NCBI GenBank assembly: GCA_016290335.1
Contig: JAEETM010000062.1
Coordinates: 1-19,917 of the forward strand
Direction of reading: 5' to 3'
DNA: 19,917 bases
DNA from: Treponema sp.
GTDB lineage: Bacteria > Spirochaetota > Spirochaetia > Treponematales > Treponemataceae
Shown here: one piece after another, positions 8,250 through 14,654 of the stretch
How positions within the stretch are numbered: the stretch's first letter is position 1
Layout of the letters: each line of letters opens with the position of its first letter
Notes under the pieces: generated by a model
What the model was told of the DNA's origin: nothing
The model's input: only the letters and a program-made list of their open reading frames with translations
Databases searched by the model: none
Program-made: the position numbers and the translations under genes

Positions 8250-8258
8250 ATTATACCA
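8250..8258 (-). promoter_or_regulatory. Extended -10 promoter for nupO, predicting a leaderless transcript
   Basis: On the minus strand TGG followed by TATAAT (8258-8250) gives a consensus extended -10. With the normal seven-base distance, transcription would start at or within a base or two of the A of the nupO ATG (8243). A 17-bp spacer would put the -35 (TGCTTA, 8278-8273) inside the upstream terminator stem; it matches the consensus poorly, so the extended -10 would have to carry the promoter. Confidence 0.6.
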
Positions 8259-8265
8259 TAGATTT

Positions 8266-8299
8266 AAAAAAATAAGCACCCCGATTTTTCGGAGTGCTT
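8266..8299 (-). terminator. Rho-independent terminator between the BMP lipoprotein gene and nupO
   Basis: Arms 8274-8284 and 8289-8299 form an 11-bp stem with a four-base loop. In the minus-strand RNA the only non-Watson-Crick position is a U-G wobble, whereas the plus-strand RNA would have a C-A mismatch, so the hairpin is built for leftward transcription. Seven U residues (8272-8266) follow after one A. It ends the receptor message and abuts the nupO promoter. Confidence 0.85.
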
Positions 8300-8326
8300 T
8301 ATAGTAAAAAAGATTAGTAAAGATTA

Positions 8327-8396
8327 AAACTTTTAGTCATCAACTTTAAGTCATGAACTTTTTTCCATGAACTTTAAGCTGTTAACTTTTTAATCT
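8327..8396. repeat. Five-copy degenerate 14-bp tandem array in the BMP-gene 3' spacer
   Basis: Units begin at 8327, 8341, 8355, 8369 and 8383. Each is 14 bp, built on AACTTT at fixed spacing and mostly followed by a CAT-like end (for example CAACTTTAAGTCAT and GAACTTTTTTCCAT). The array is framed by an inverted repeat, AGATTAAAA at 8321-8329 and TTTTAATCT at 8388-8396. It lies in the untranslated 3' end of the receptor message, between its stop and its terminator. I see no open frame or known riboswitch in it. Confidence 0.65.
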
Positions 8397-8407
8397 TTTA
8401 CTTTTTT

Positions 8408-8469
8408 AATAATATCTATATTCTCTGGGGGCAACAAATCAAACACCCCCAGTTAGGGACGATATTATT
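8408..8469. repeat. Nested inverted repeats at the 3' end of the BMP lipoprotein gene
   Basis: An outer 9-bp repeat, AATAATATC (8408-8416) with GATATTATT (8461-8469), encloses an inner 7-bp GC-rich stem, CTGGGGG (8425-8431) with CCCCCAG (8446-8452) and a 14-base loop. The outer arm overlaps the stop codon at 8465-8467. There is no U-tract after it on the minus strand, so this is more likely an RNA-stabilising stem than a terminator. The true terminator is about 150 bp downstream. Confidence 0.6.
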
Positions 8470-9652
8470 TAATATTTGGATAAACGTTTACGTTGATTTT
8501 GTGAGAAGGCATATCACCAGTGTCGTTGCTGATTCTAATGTTCTTTGCGTAAACATCCTTTACCATCTGCTTGTACTGGTCAACTGTGAAGTTCTTCATA
8601 GACCATGTAGCTGTTGGAAGAGCAACAAAGTTTGCATCCAAATCTGTGTCAGAAACAAGGCCCAGGTTGCTGATTCTTCCGGCATAAACGCTGTCAAATG
8701 ATTTGTCCTGAATTGCCTTGAGAGTTGCCTTTACAGTTGCGCTCAAACCTTTCATTGCAGATGTTACACACATTCCAGCACCATAGTTGTTGATAAGTGC
8801 AGCCTGGTCAACGTCAACACCAATAACCTTGCCGTTTGTTTTAGCAGCAGCTTCACAGGCAGAAGTCCAGATACCGCCACCACAGGCAAATACAACTTCA
8901 ACCTTTCTCTGCTGATACCATCCGTCCATAGCAGCAGTAATAGCCTGATCGCCAAAGAACTGTCCACCATATACGTATTCTACAGTAACCTTATCGGTAA
9001 TTTCCATTTCTACAGCAGCCTGGTTACAGCCCTGAACAAAACCAAAGCCATAGCGGATTACAGCTGGAACAGCCATACCACCAAGGAATCCAAGATGAGT
9101 AAAGCCTTCTTTTACAGCTGCATAACCTGCAAAAAAGCCAGGAATCTCTTCTGCATAAACTGCACAGAATGCATTCTTAGGAAGTCTCCAGTTTGCTTTT
9201 CCCATTGCTTCAGCAGAAGAAATAAGGTCAAACTCACTTACATCAAGACCGATGAAATGAACATCATCATTATCATCAACTGTTTTTACAATTGCTTCTG
9301 CAAAGGCAAAACCAGGAAGAACAACTACATTGTAGCCGTCCTGAATAGCTGCATTGATAGAAGAAACACGAGCTTCGGTTGAATCTCCAGATGGCTTGTA
9401 ATACTTGAAGTCAAGCTTAGCTGCTTCTGCATATTCCTTACAAGCCTGATATGTTGTCTGATTGAATGACTGGTCGGTAATGTCACCATAATCGGTTACC
9501 ATTGCGATTTTCATTGCAGGTTCTGCTGCTTTTCCTGCTTTTCCAGCAGAAGCATTAGCTGGAGCATTAGCTGGAGCATTCTTTTTGCTGCATGAAACAA
9601 AAGAAAAAGCTGCCAGAGCGATTGTACACATAACAATTGCTATTTTTTTCAT
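8465..9652 (-). CDS. BMP-family substrate-binding lipoprotein, probably a nucleoside receptor (PnrA/TmpC-like)
   Basis: This is the 395-aa receptor of the NupOPQ-type importer. The signal peptide ends in the lipobox FVSC with Cys21, so it is lipid-anchored. Residues 26 to about 46 form an Ala/Pro/Asn/Gly linker, encoded partly by a 12-bp tandem repeat (9551-9580). The BMP domain (PF02608) follows. Its DQSFNQ (about 58-63), GLDVSEFD, YGGQFFGDQA, ACGGGIWTSA and GVDVDQAA motifs line up with the ligand-contacting DKSFNQ, GSFGD, AGGTG and GVDRDQ segments I recall from T. pallidum PnrA. That favours purine nucleosides. Treponemes also use a related BMP-like protein (RfuA) for riboflavin, which remains an alternative. 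GGAGG lies 12 nt before the ATG. A promoter overlaps the end of murI, and array, hairpins and terminator separate it from nupO. Confidence 0.9.
   Translation of the reverse strand: MKKIAIVMCTIALAAFSFVSCSKKNAPANAPANASAGKAGKAAEPAMKIAMVTDYGDITDQSFNQTTYQACKEYAEAAKLDFKYYKPSGDSTEARVSSINAAIQDGYNVVVLPGFAFAEAIVKTVDDNDDVHFIGLDVSEFDLISSAEAMGKANWRLPKNAFCAVYAEEIPGFFAGYAAVKEGFTHLGFLGGMAVPAVIRYGFGFVQGCNQAAVEMEITDKVTVEYVYGGQFFGDQAITAAMDGWYQQRKVEVVFACGGGIWTSACEAAAKTNGKVIGVDVDQAALINNYGAGMCVTSAMKGLSATVKATLKAIQDKSFDSVYAGRISNLGLVSDTDLDANFVALPTATWSMKNFTVDQYKQMVKDVYAKNIRISNDTGDMPSHKINVNVYPNIK
9551..9580. repeat. 12-bp tandem repeat coding for the lipoprotein linker
   Basis: AGCATTAGCTGG occurs twice (9551-9562, 9563-9574), followed by a half unit AGCATT (9575-9580). 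On the minus strand it encodes repeated Ala-Pro-Ala-Asn just after the lipobox. Slippage here would change the length of the tether between the membrane and the binding domain. Confidence 0.8.
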
Positions 9653-9686
9653 TTTAGGTTACATCCTCCAAAAAAATATTTACTTC

Positions 9687-9716
9687 ATTATACCGCAATC
9701 TACTGTAAAATGCCAC
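9687..9716 (-). promoter_or_regulatory. Putative promoter for the BMP lipoprotein gene, overlapping the 3' end of murI
   Basis: On the minus strand, a perfect -10 TATAAT (9692-9687) lies 18 bases from -35 GTGGCA (9716-9711, 4/6 match), and the -35 sits inside the last codons of murI. Transcription would start near 9680 and give a leader of about 28 nt with the GGAGG site. This lets the receptor be expressed independently of the upstream run. Confidence 0.55.
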
Positions 9717-10491
9717 CAAAAAGAAGATTATTTTTTTTGCAGATAAGCTCGTATTCCTTCTGGTCTTTTTTATCGGAAAAACCTGTTACATAAAGTGTGT
9801 CGGTAATATCTTTTTCAGGAGTGATTTCGCCACGGATACTCAAGGCTCTGTTCACTACTCCTTCGCGGGAATCAACAATCAGAATATCAGGGGTAGCGGC
9901 TTTTTTAAGCTGTTCAGAAATATTCAAAAAGTGGGTACAGCCAAGAATGATTACATCACAGCCTTTATTACGGAAAAAGTCTACGGAAGGCTTGCACGCT
10001 GCTTCTATTTCTGCTTCACTTGAAATAAACGATTTATGTTCTATAAATGATATAAGCTCCGGGTCTCCGCGTGTTACCATTGTACAGTCAGCCGCAAAAT
10101 GATTTTTCAAATCCTGATTATAAGGATGATTTACAGTGGAATTAGTTGCCATTAAACCAATGCAGTGATTTTTTGAACGTTCAGCTGCCACTTTAATTGC
10201 AGGAACAGTTCCCACAAAAAGCTGATCCGGATAAACCGAGCGCACAACATCAAGTGCATTTACGCTCATTGTATTACATGCAAGTATTATTACCTTTGGA
10301 TTAAAGCTGCTGATGATTTTTGCAGTACAGTCAAGAACGCAGTTTACAATTTCTTCGTGTGATTTTTCACCATAAGGAAAATTAGCCGTATCTCCAATGT
10401 AAACGCATTTTGCAGTAGGACATTTTTCCTTAAGATGAAGAAGATAAGGAATGCCACCGGTTCCTGAATCAACAAATGCAAAATCTACCAT
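9700..10491 (-). CDS. murI: Glutamate racemase
   Basis: This enzyme makes D-glutamate from L-glutamate in the cytoplasm for peptidoglycan side chains. It is 263 aa, a normal length for the family. Motifs in order are FVDSGTGG (6-13, with the Asp8/Ser9 substrate loop), IGDTANFPYGEKS (32-44), the first catalytic cysteine in ILACNTMS (Cys72), GLMATNSTV (112-120) and the second catalytic cysteine in ILGCTHF (Cys185). Both cysteines and their threonine partners are intact, so it should be active. The ribosome site is weak (a GTGAG-like stretch). An 8-bp hairpin lies in the 52-bp gap to the zinc-ribbon gene. It is probably the last gene of the run starting at dut. A cell-wall gene beside envelope genes fits, although the run as a whole is functionally mixed. 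Confidence 0.95.
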   Translation of the reverse strand: MVDFAFVDSGTGGIPYLLHLKEKCPTAKCVYIGDTANFPYGEKSHEEIVNCVLDCTAKIISSFNPKVIILACNTMSVNALDVVRSVYPDQLFVGTVPAIKVAAERSKNHCIGLMATNSTVNHPYNQDLKNHFAADCTMVTRGDPELISFIEHKSFISSEAEIEAACKPSVDFFRNKGCDVIILGCTHFLNISEQLKKAATPDILIVDSREGVVNRALSIRGEITPEKDITDTLYVTGFSDKKDQKEYELICKKNNLLFGGILQ

Positions 10492-10513
10492 ACTATAATC
10501 TCACATAAACAGA

Positions 10514-10534
10514 TTGCCGGAACAAGTCCGACAA
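10514..10534. repeat. Short hairpin between the zinc-ribbon gene and murI
   Basis: Arms TTGCCGGA (10514-10521) and TCCGACAA (10527-10534) pair over 8 bp around a five-base loop, with a G-U wobble in the minus-strand RNA. No U-tract follows, so it is unlikely to be an intrinsic terminator. It may be a stability or processing element ahead of murI. Confidence 0.45.
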
Positions 10535-10543
10535 TGACATTTT

Positions 10544-10828
10544 CTATCCGAAAAGTGCGTTAAAAGCATCCTTTGCAGCTTTTGCCTTATCTTCACTGCC
10601 TGAACCGCCTGCCGAAAGTGAAGTATTTACACTGAAAAAATCGCAGAAATTGGCTTTTTCTTTTTCAGAAATGCTGCTGTCTACATTTTCCTTACAGTCG
10701 TAATGGCTGCCTGGAGAATAAAACCTGCAGGCTTTACAGCAGCGCAAATCTGCCCTGCAGAGCGGACATTCCGTGCTGCGGTGAACTTCTGTTACATCTA
10801 TTTCTTTTTTACACTTCCAGCAAATCAT
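10544..10828 (-). CDS. Small cysteine-rich metal-binding protein (zinc ribbon plus second Cys4 motif)
   Basis: A 94-aa cytoplasmic protein of unknown function with no signal peptide. Residues 3-24 form a zinc ribbon: Cys3-x2-Cys6 and Cys21-x2-Cys24. A second cysteine cluster follows: Cys30/31, Cys34, Cys45 and Cys62, in the context CKACRFYSPG, then DCKE, then EKEKANFCDFF. I recall the same CRFYxPG...C.E....DKERANFCDYF pattern from uncharacterised proteins in several phyla, so it is a real conserved family and probably binds a second metal ion. The tail from about residue 67 is Ser/Gly/Ala-rich and ends NALFG. GGGAGG lies five to six bases before the ATG at 10828. It is 21 bp after the HEAT-repeat gene and in the same run. 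DNA, RNA or protein binding are all possible and I cannot choose among them. Confidence 0.8.
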   Translation of the reverse strand: MICWKCKKEIDVTEVHRSTECPLCRADLRCCKACRFYSPGSHYDCKENVDSSISEKEKANFCDFFSVNTSLSAGGSGSEDKAKAAKDAFNALFG

Positions 10829-10849
10829 TTTATCCTCCCAAACACTCTT

Positions 10850-12403
10850 TTATTTTGCATCATCCGTTACAGGCACATCATCAGTTTTTTCAGATTCCGG
10901 CTTTTCATCATCCTTTTTCTTTTCTTCGTCTTCATCTATACCAAGAAGCTTCTGAGCCCTGTTTTTGTTACCGCTGCTTTTCTTTTCCTCTGCAATTTTC
11001 TGAACATAGGATTCTGCATCCTTATAGCGGCCATTTTTGTACATATCAAGACCAAGACTTACCGTTGTTGTATCCTTTGAATCAAGATACTTACAGCAAA
11101 GCTCGTGATATTCAGGCTTATAGTATTTTGCAAGCTCTTTTCCAATGGTATATCTTAAGCTCTTGCGTTTATCATCATTTACTACACTGTCTGCAAGCTC
11201 AAGAATCTCTTCTCCGCCGGCATTTCCCTCTTTTAAGAGAACTTCAACAATTTTACCCTTTGTTGCATCGGCAACCTTTTTTTCCTTAAGCTGGCTTACA
11301 AGAAAATCGTTTCCTTCTGCAGTATTAAGCTTACCGACTGCTTCAATTGAGTTATCCTTTATGATTTTTTCCGAATCGTTTTTTACACGGTAAATAAGAT
11401 AAGGCACTGCATCCTTCATTTCCATTTCTTTTGCAGAATTGATTGATTCCTGCCTTACCTTCCAGTGCTCATCACGTATTCCCTGAAGAATTACAGCCTT
11501 TGCTTCAATAACTTCAGGGAAGTTTGCAAGTCCTTTTATTACATACTGGCGGAGATTCGGGTCATTATTTTCAAAGTTTTTAACAAGCACCGGTACAGAT
11601 TTAGGTGTTTTCATTAAACCGAGAGCTTCTGCCGCATACATTCGTACAAAAGCATTTTCATCTTCATCTTCAAGAACATCTACAAGCTTCTGCCAGGTTT
11701 CTACTGCGTGCATTTTACCGCAGGTGCGCATAAGAGTCTGTTTCTGTGCGTCGCTTAAATCCGGGCGGTCAAGATATTCTACAAGGAACATAGCTTCCGA
11801 AGGGCCACCAATATCACCCAAAGTTGCAATAGCATTTGTAAAATAATTTTCATTTTCGCTTTCTATAAGTGCAATTACCGCAGGAACCGCAGCTGTAGTT
11901 TTTACCGCAGATATATACTGGAAGGCAGCTTTTACAATTTCGTTTCTTTCATCATAAGGGTCGTTTAAAAGCTCAACTGTATAATCTTCAAGACATGGGT
12001 CTTCTATCTTTGTAAAATATTTTAAAACCTTTTCCTTTATGTTTGAACTTCTTGTTACCTGGAACAAATCATAAATCTCTTCTGTAAAACGAGGGTCATC
12101 ATTTTTAATAAGGTCATCAAGCAGTGAACCAATTTCAGAAGGAATTCCGTACTTTATTGTATTCCTGTAATTCTCTTCATCTTTGTCGGTTTCATCTTTT
12201 CTGGCGGCTTCTTCTGCCTTTTCTTTATCTATAGGGCGTGGACGTTTTGGAGCCGGAATTTCTGCAAGACCACCTTTAGAAGCCTTTACCTCACTGTCTG
12301 ATTCAGTACTTTTTCCATTATCAGAAGCATTCTGTGCATAAACTGGAGACAAAAATATCGTAAAAACAAAAAAAACTGCCGGTATAAAATAAAGTTTCTT
12401 CAT
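10850..12403 (-). CDS. Secreted HEAT-repeat protein
   Basis: Predicted exported protein, 517 aa from the third of three consecutive ATGs. The AGGAG site overlaps the tgt stop and touches the first ATG, so only the third (12403) has proper spacing of six bases. The signal peptide ends SPVYAQ (cleavage about residue 23) without a lipobox cysteine. A charged low-complexity stretch (about 28-80) follows, then roughly 300 residues of helical HEAT/PBS-like repeats. Their recognisable units include AVPAVIALIESENE, FVRMYAAEALGLMKTPKSVP, NLRQYVIKGLANFPE and WKVRQESINSAKEM. The last 40 or so residues are highly charged (DEDEEKKKDDEK and similar). HEAT solenoids are protein-binding scaffolds; no catalytic motif is visible. 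Its place next to lptF-lptG suggests an envelope role, but that is only inferred from neighbourhood. Confidence 0.85.
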   Translation of the reverse strand: MKKLYFIPAVFFVFTIFLSPVYAQNASDNGKSTESDSEVKASKGGLAEIPAPKRPRPIDKEKAEEAARKDETDKDEENYRNTIKYGIPSEIGSLLDDLIKNDDPRFTEEIYDLFQVTRSSNIKEKVLKYFTKIEDPCLEDYTVELLNDPYDERNEIVKAAFQYISAVKTTAAVPAVIALIESENENYFTNAIATLGDIGGPSEAMFLVEYLDRPDLSDAQKQTLMRTCGKMHAVETWQKLVDVLEDEDENAFVRMYAAEALGLMKTPKSVPVLVKNFENNDPNLRQYVIKGLANFPEVIEAKAVILQGIRDEHWKVRQESINSAKEMEMKDAVPYLIYRVKNDSEKIIKDNSIEAVGKLNTAEGNDFLVSQLKEKKVADATKGKIVEVLLKEGNAGGEEILELADSVVNDDKRKSLRYTIGKELAKYYKPEYHELCCKYLDSKDTTTVSLGLDMYKNGRYKDAESYVQKIAEEKKSSGNKNRAQKLLGIDEDEEKKKDDEKPESEKTDDVPVTDDAK

Positions 12404-12412
12404 CATCATCTC

Positions 12413-13549
12413 CTAAACATTTCCGCTGGAAAAGCGTTTCAAGAACTCGGCTCTGTACTGTTCAAAGCGGTCTTCGTTTATTGCCTGCCTTATTTCCTTT
12501 ACCATATTATGCAAAAAATAAAGATTATGATAGCTGGCAAGGATTGAACTTAAGATTTCCTGCTCCTTAAACAGATGCCTTAGATAACTTCGGGTGTATG
12601 TACGGCAAACTTTACAGTTACATTCTTTATCAACCGGTTCAAAGCTGTGTGTCCAGCGTTCCTGTTTTATGGAAAGCATTCCATTGTGAGTAAAATAAGA
12701 ACCATTTCTTGCATTTCTTGTAGGCAAAACACAGTCAAACATATCAATTCCAGCCTGAACTGCATCAAGAATATATTCCGGGGTTCCAATTCCCATTACA
12801 TACTTTGGTTTATCCTCCGGCAGATACTGGCAGGTGTAATTCATAAACTGGGTGAAAACCTCATGAGGCTCGCCAACGCTTAAACCGCCGATTGCAATTC
12901 CGGGCATTTCAAGCGAAGAAACAAACTCTGCACTCTGCTTGCGTAAATCTTCAGAAAAATGTCCCTGTACAATTGGAAAAAGATAGCCTTTATACCCTTT
13001 TTCGCGCTGGATTTCCCATTCTTTTTTTGCGCGCACAAGCCAGTCGGATGTTATGCGAAGTGCTCTTTCTGCTTCCTTTCTTGGTTCATCGTAGCCGGTA
13101 CAAACATCAAGCTGCATCTGAATATCGGAATTAAACTTTGTCTGAGTCTGCACTATATTTTCCGGTGTAAAAAAGTGATAGCTTCCATCAATGTTGCTCT
13201 GGAACTTTACGCCGTCATCTGTAATTTTTCGCAGCTTTGAAAGTGAAAAAACCTGAAATCCACCGGAATCTGTTAGAAAGTTTCTCTTCCATTTGGAAAA
13301 ACCATGCAAACCACCGGCTTCTTCTATTAAATCGGCTCCCGGTCGCAGATAAAGGTGATAGGTATTCGCAAGGATTATTTCAAAATCAATTTCTTCCAGA
13401 AAATCCTTGGGCATTGCCTTTACGGTTGCATTGGTACCGACCGGCATAAAAACAGGAGTCTGAACATCGCCATGAGGAAGATGAAGAACGCCGGTACGGG
13501 CTTTGCCGTCTGAGGATTTGTGATGAATGTCGAAAATATTTTCTATCAT
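12413..13549 (-). CDS. tgt: tRNA-guanine transglycosylase (queuine tRNA-ribosyltransferase)
   Basis: This enzyme exchanges guanine 34 of tRNAs with GUN anticodons for the queuosine precursor preQ1. It is 378 aa, the normal bacterial size. Motifs are ANTYHLYLRPG (about 61-71), the substrate pocket LTDSGGFQVFS with the general acid/base Asp, IVQGHF, GIAIGGLSVGEP and MFDCVLPTRNARNG, in which the Asp is the nucleophile. The zinc site is CNCKVC with a later His in SYHNLYF. All catalytic and metal residues are present. AAGGAG lies seven bases before the ATG at 13549. It sits 19 bp after lptG and three bp before the HEAT-repeat gene, and its stop codon TAG forms part of that gene's ribosome site. 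No other queuosine gene is in the window. Confidence 0.97.
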   Translation of the reverse strand: MIENIFDIHHKSSDGKARTGVLHLPHGDVQTPVFMPVGTNATVKAMPKDFLEEIDFEIILANTYHLYLRPGADLIEEAGGLHGFSKWKRNFLTDSGGFQVFSLSKLRKITDDGVKFQSNIDGSYHFFTPENIVQTQTKFNSDIQMQLDVCTGYDEPRKEAERALRITSDWLVRAKKEWEIQREKGYKGYLFPIVQGHFSEDLRKQSAEFVSSLEMPGIAIGGLSVGEPHEVFTQFMNYTCQYLPEDKPKYVMGIGTPEYILDAVQAGIDMFDCVLPTRNARNGSYFTHNGMLSIKQERWTHSFEPVDKECNCKVCRTYTRSYLRHLFKEQEILSSILASYHNLYFLHNMVKEIRQAINEDRFEQYRAEFLKRFSSGNV

Positions 13550-13568
13550 AATAACTCCTTCTATTCCC

Positions 13569-14645
13569 CTAAGTTCTGCTGAACTTTAATAAAAAGCCGG
13601 CGATTATGGTGAACACTATATCGGGGAGCCAGGCGCCCATAAAAGGGGTCATGACATTTGTTTTGGCAAGGACCATTGTTATCATCTGGAAAACATAGAA
13701 CAAAACTACGGCAACAATCGAAAGGGACAGGCTTATGAGGAGAACGTTCTTACGTGTTTTTCCAGTTACACCAACTGCCAGGAAAGCCGCAATAAACAGG
13801 ATGAAAGGAAACGAAAACTTTTTGTAGTAAACAGAAAGCTGCTCGTAAAATGGCAAACCTGCTTTCATAAGGTGCTCAATATAGATTTTGGCTTCCTTTG
13901 AATTAACGCTTTCAACATTGACTGTTTTTTTTCTAAAGATTTCGTAGGATTCTGTAAGACGGTCAGTATATTCTTTAGACAAGGGTATTGTTTTTAAGGA
14001 ATCTCCATCAACCACATACTGAACCGCATTCTGAAGCTTCCACAGCTGTTCATCATTATTCCACAAGGCTGTAGTTGCAAAAATTATTGATTGAAGTTTT
14101 TTTGAATCATCACGGAAGAGAAAATATACGTTTTCAAGTCGCTGCGAAGTATCACGGTATTTTTTTGCTTTATAAATCAGCTTTGAATTATCGGAAATTA
14201 CAACTATATTATCATTGTTGGCATTTTCTTCTTCACCAAGCAGCTGTTTTTGCAGCACTTCCTTTTTTTCCAGGGTATTAACAACAAGCTTGTCCTCCAG
14301 AAAAAACATTCCTACGGAACAGGCTGCAGAAAATACTAAAATAGGAATTATAAACTTAAACAGAGATGTTCCCGAAGCAAAAAGTGCTACCATCTCATTT
14401 TTAGCATACAAATCACTAAGAACATAAGTTACCGAAAAAAGAAAAGCAATTGGAGCCGCATACCAGACTGTTTTTGGAATATAAAGCTCCATAACCATAA
14501 GAACATCTTTTGCAGCGGCATTCTGCTCAAGGTATTTTGAAATGTTCATAAACAAATCAACAAGATTCAAAATCAGGGCAATAAAAAAGAGCGCACCAAA
14601 AAAAACGGGAAGAATCTTTTTCATTATGTATTCTACAAACTTCAT
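13569..14645 (-). CDS. lptG: LptG-like permease (YjgP/YjgQ family)
   Basis: This is an inner-membrane subunit of the LptFG-type lipid-export ABC system, 358 aa. Hydrophobic segments lie near residues 12-32 and 55-75, with a third at about 95-115. A soluble periplasmic (beta-jellyroll-type) region follows at about 120-265, then three more segments near the C-terminus. That 3+3 topology is the family signature. The conserved first cytoplasmic stretch SDLYAKNEMVALFASGTS corresponds to the R/KxELVxMxAxG ATPase-coupling motif of LptG. The order after an LptF-like gene and sequence similarity to E. coli LptG remembered by eye support G rather than F. In Gram-negatives LptB2FG extracts lipopolysaccharide. 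I recall that treponemes studied lack classical LPS, so the cargo here may be another envelope lipid. The gap to lptF is nine bp. Confidence 0.87.
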   Translation of the reverse strand: MKFVEYIMKKILPVFFGALFFIALILNLVDLFMNISKYLEQNAAAKDVLMVMELYIPKTVWYAAPIAFLFSVTYVLSDLYAKNEMVALFASGTSLFKFIIPILVFSAACSVGMFFLEDKLVVNTLEKKEVLQKQLLGEEENANNDNIVVISDNSKLIYKAKKYRDTSQRLENVYFLFRDDSKKLQSIIFATTALWNNDEQLWKLQNAVQYVVDGDSLKTIPLSKEYTDRLTESYEIFRKKTVNVESVNSKEAKIYIEHLMKAGLPFYEQLSVYYKKFSFPFILFIAAFLAVGVTGKTRKNVLLISLSLSIVAVVLFYVFQMITMVLAKTNVMTPFMGAWLPDIVFTIIAGFLLKFSRT

Positions 14646-14654
14646 CTTTCCACC

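Noticed and set aside
8244..8279. N-terminal extension of the NupO ATPase starting at a GTG at 8279
   Set aside because: The start would lie in the terminator stem, and the extra residues (MLIFLNLWYNYY) precede the normal first strand of the family. The ATG at 8243 is preferred.
8425..8452. GC-rich hairpin after the lipoprotein gene as a terminator
   Set aside because: The stem is convincing but no T-run follows on either strand. The better terminator is at 8266-8299.
9653..9699. Purine riboswitch in front of the BMP lipoprotein gene
   Set aside because: The spacer is only 47 bp, the expected leader about 28 nt, and no purine-riboswitch core is visible, so there is no room for one.
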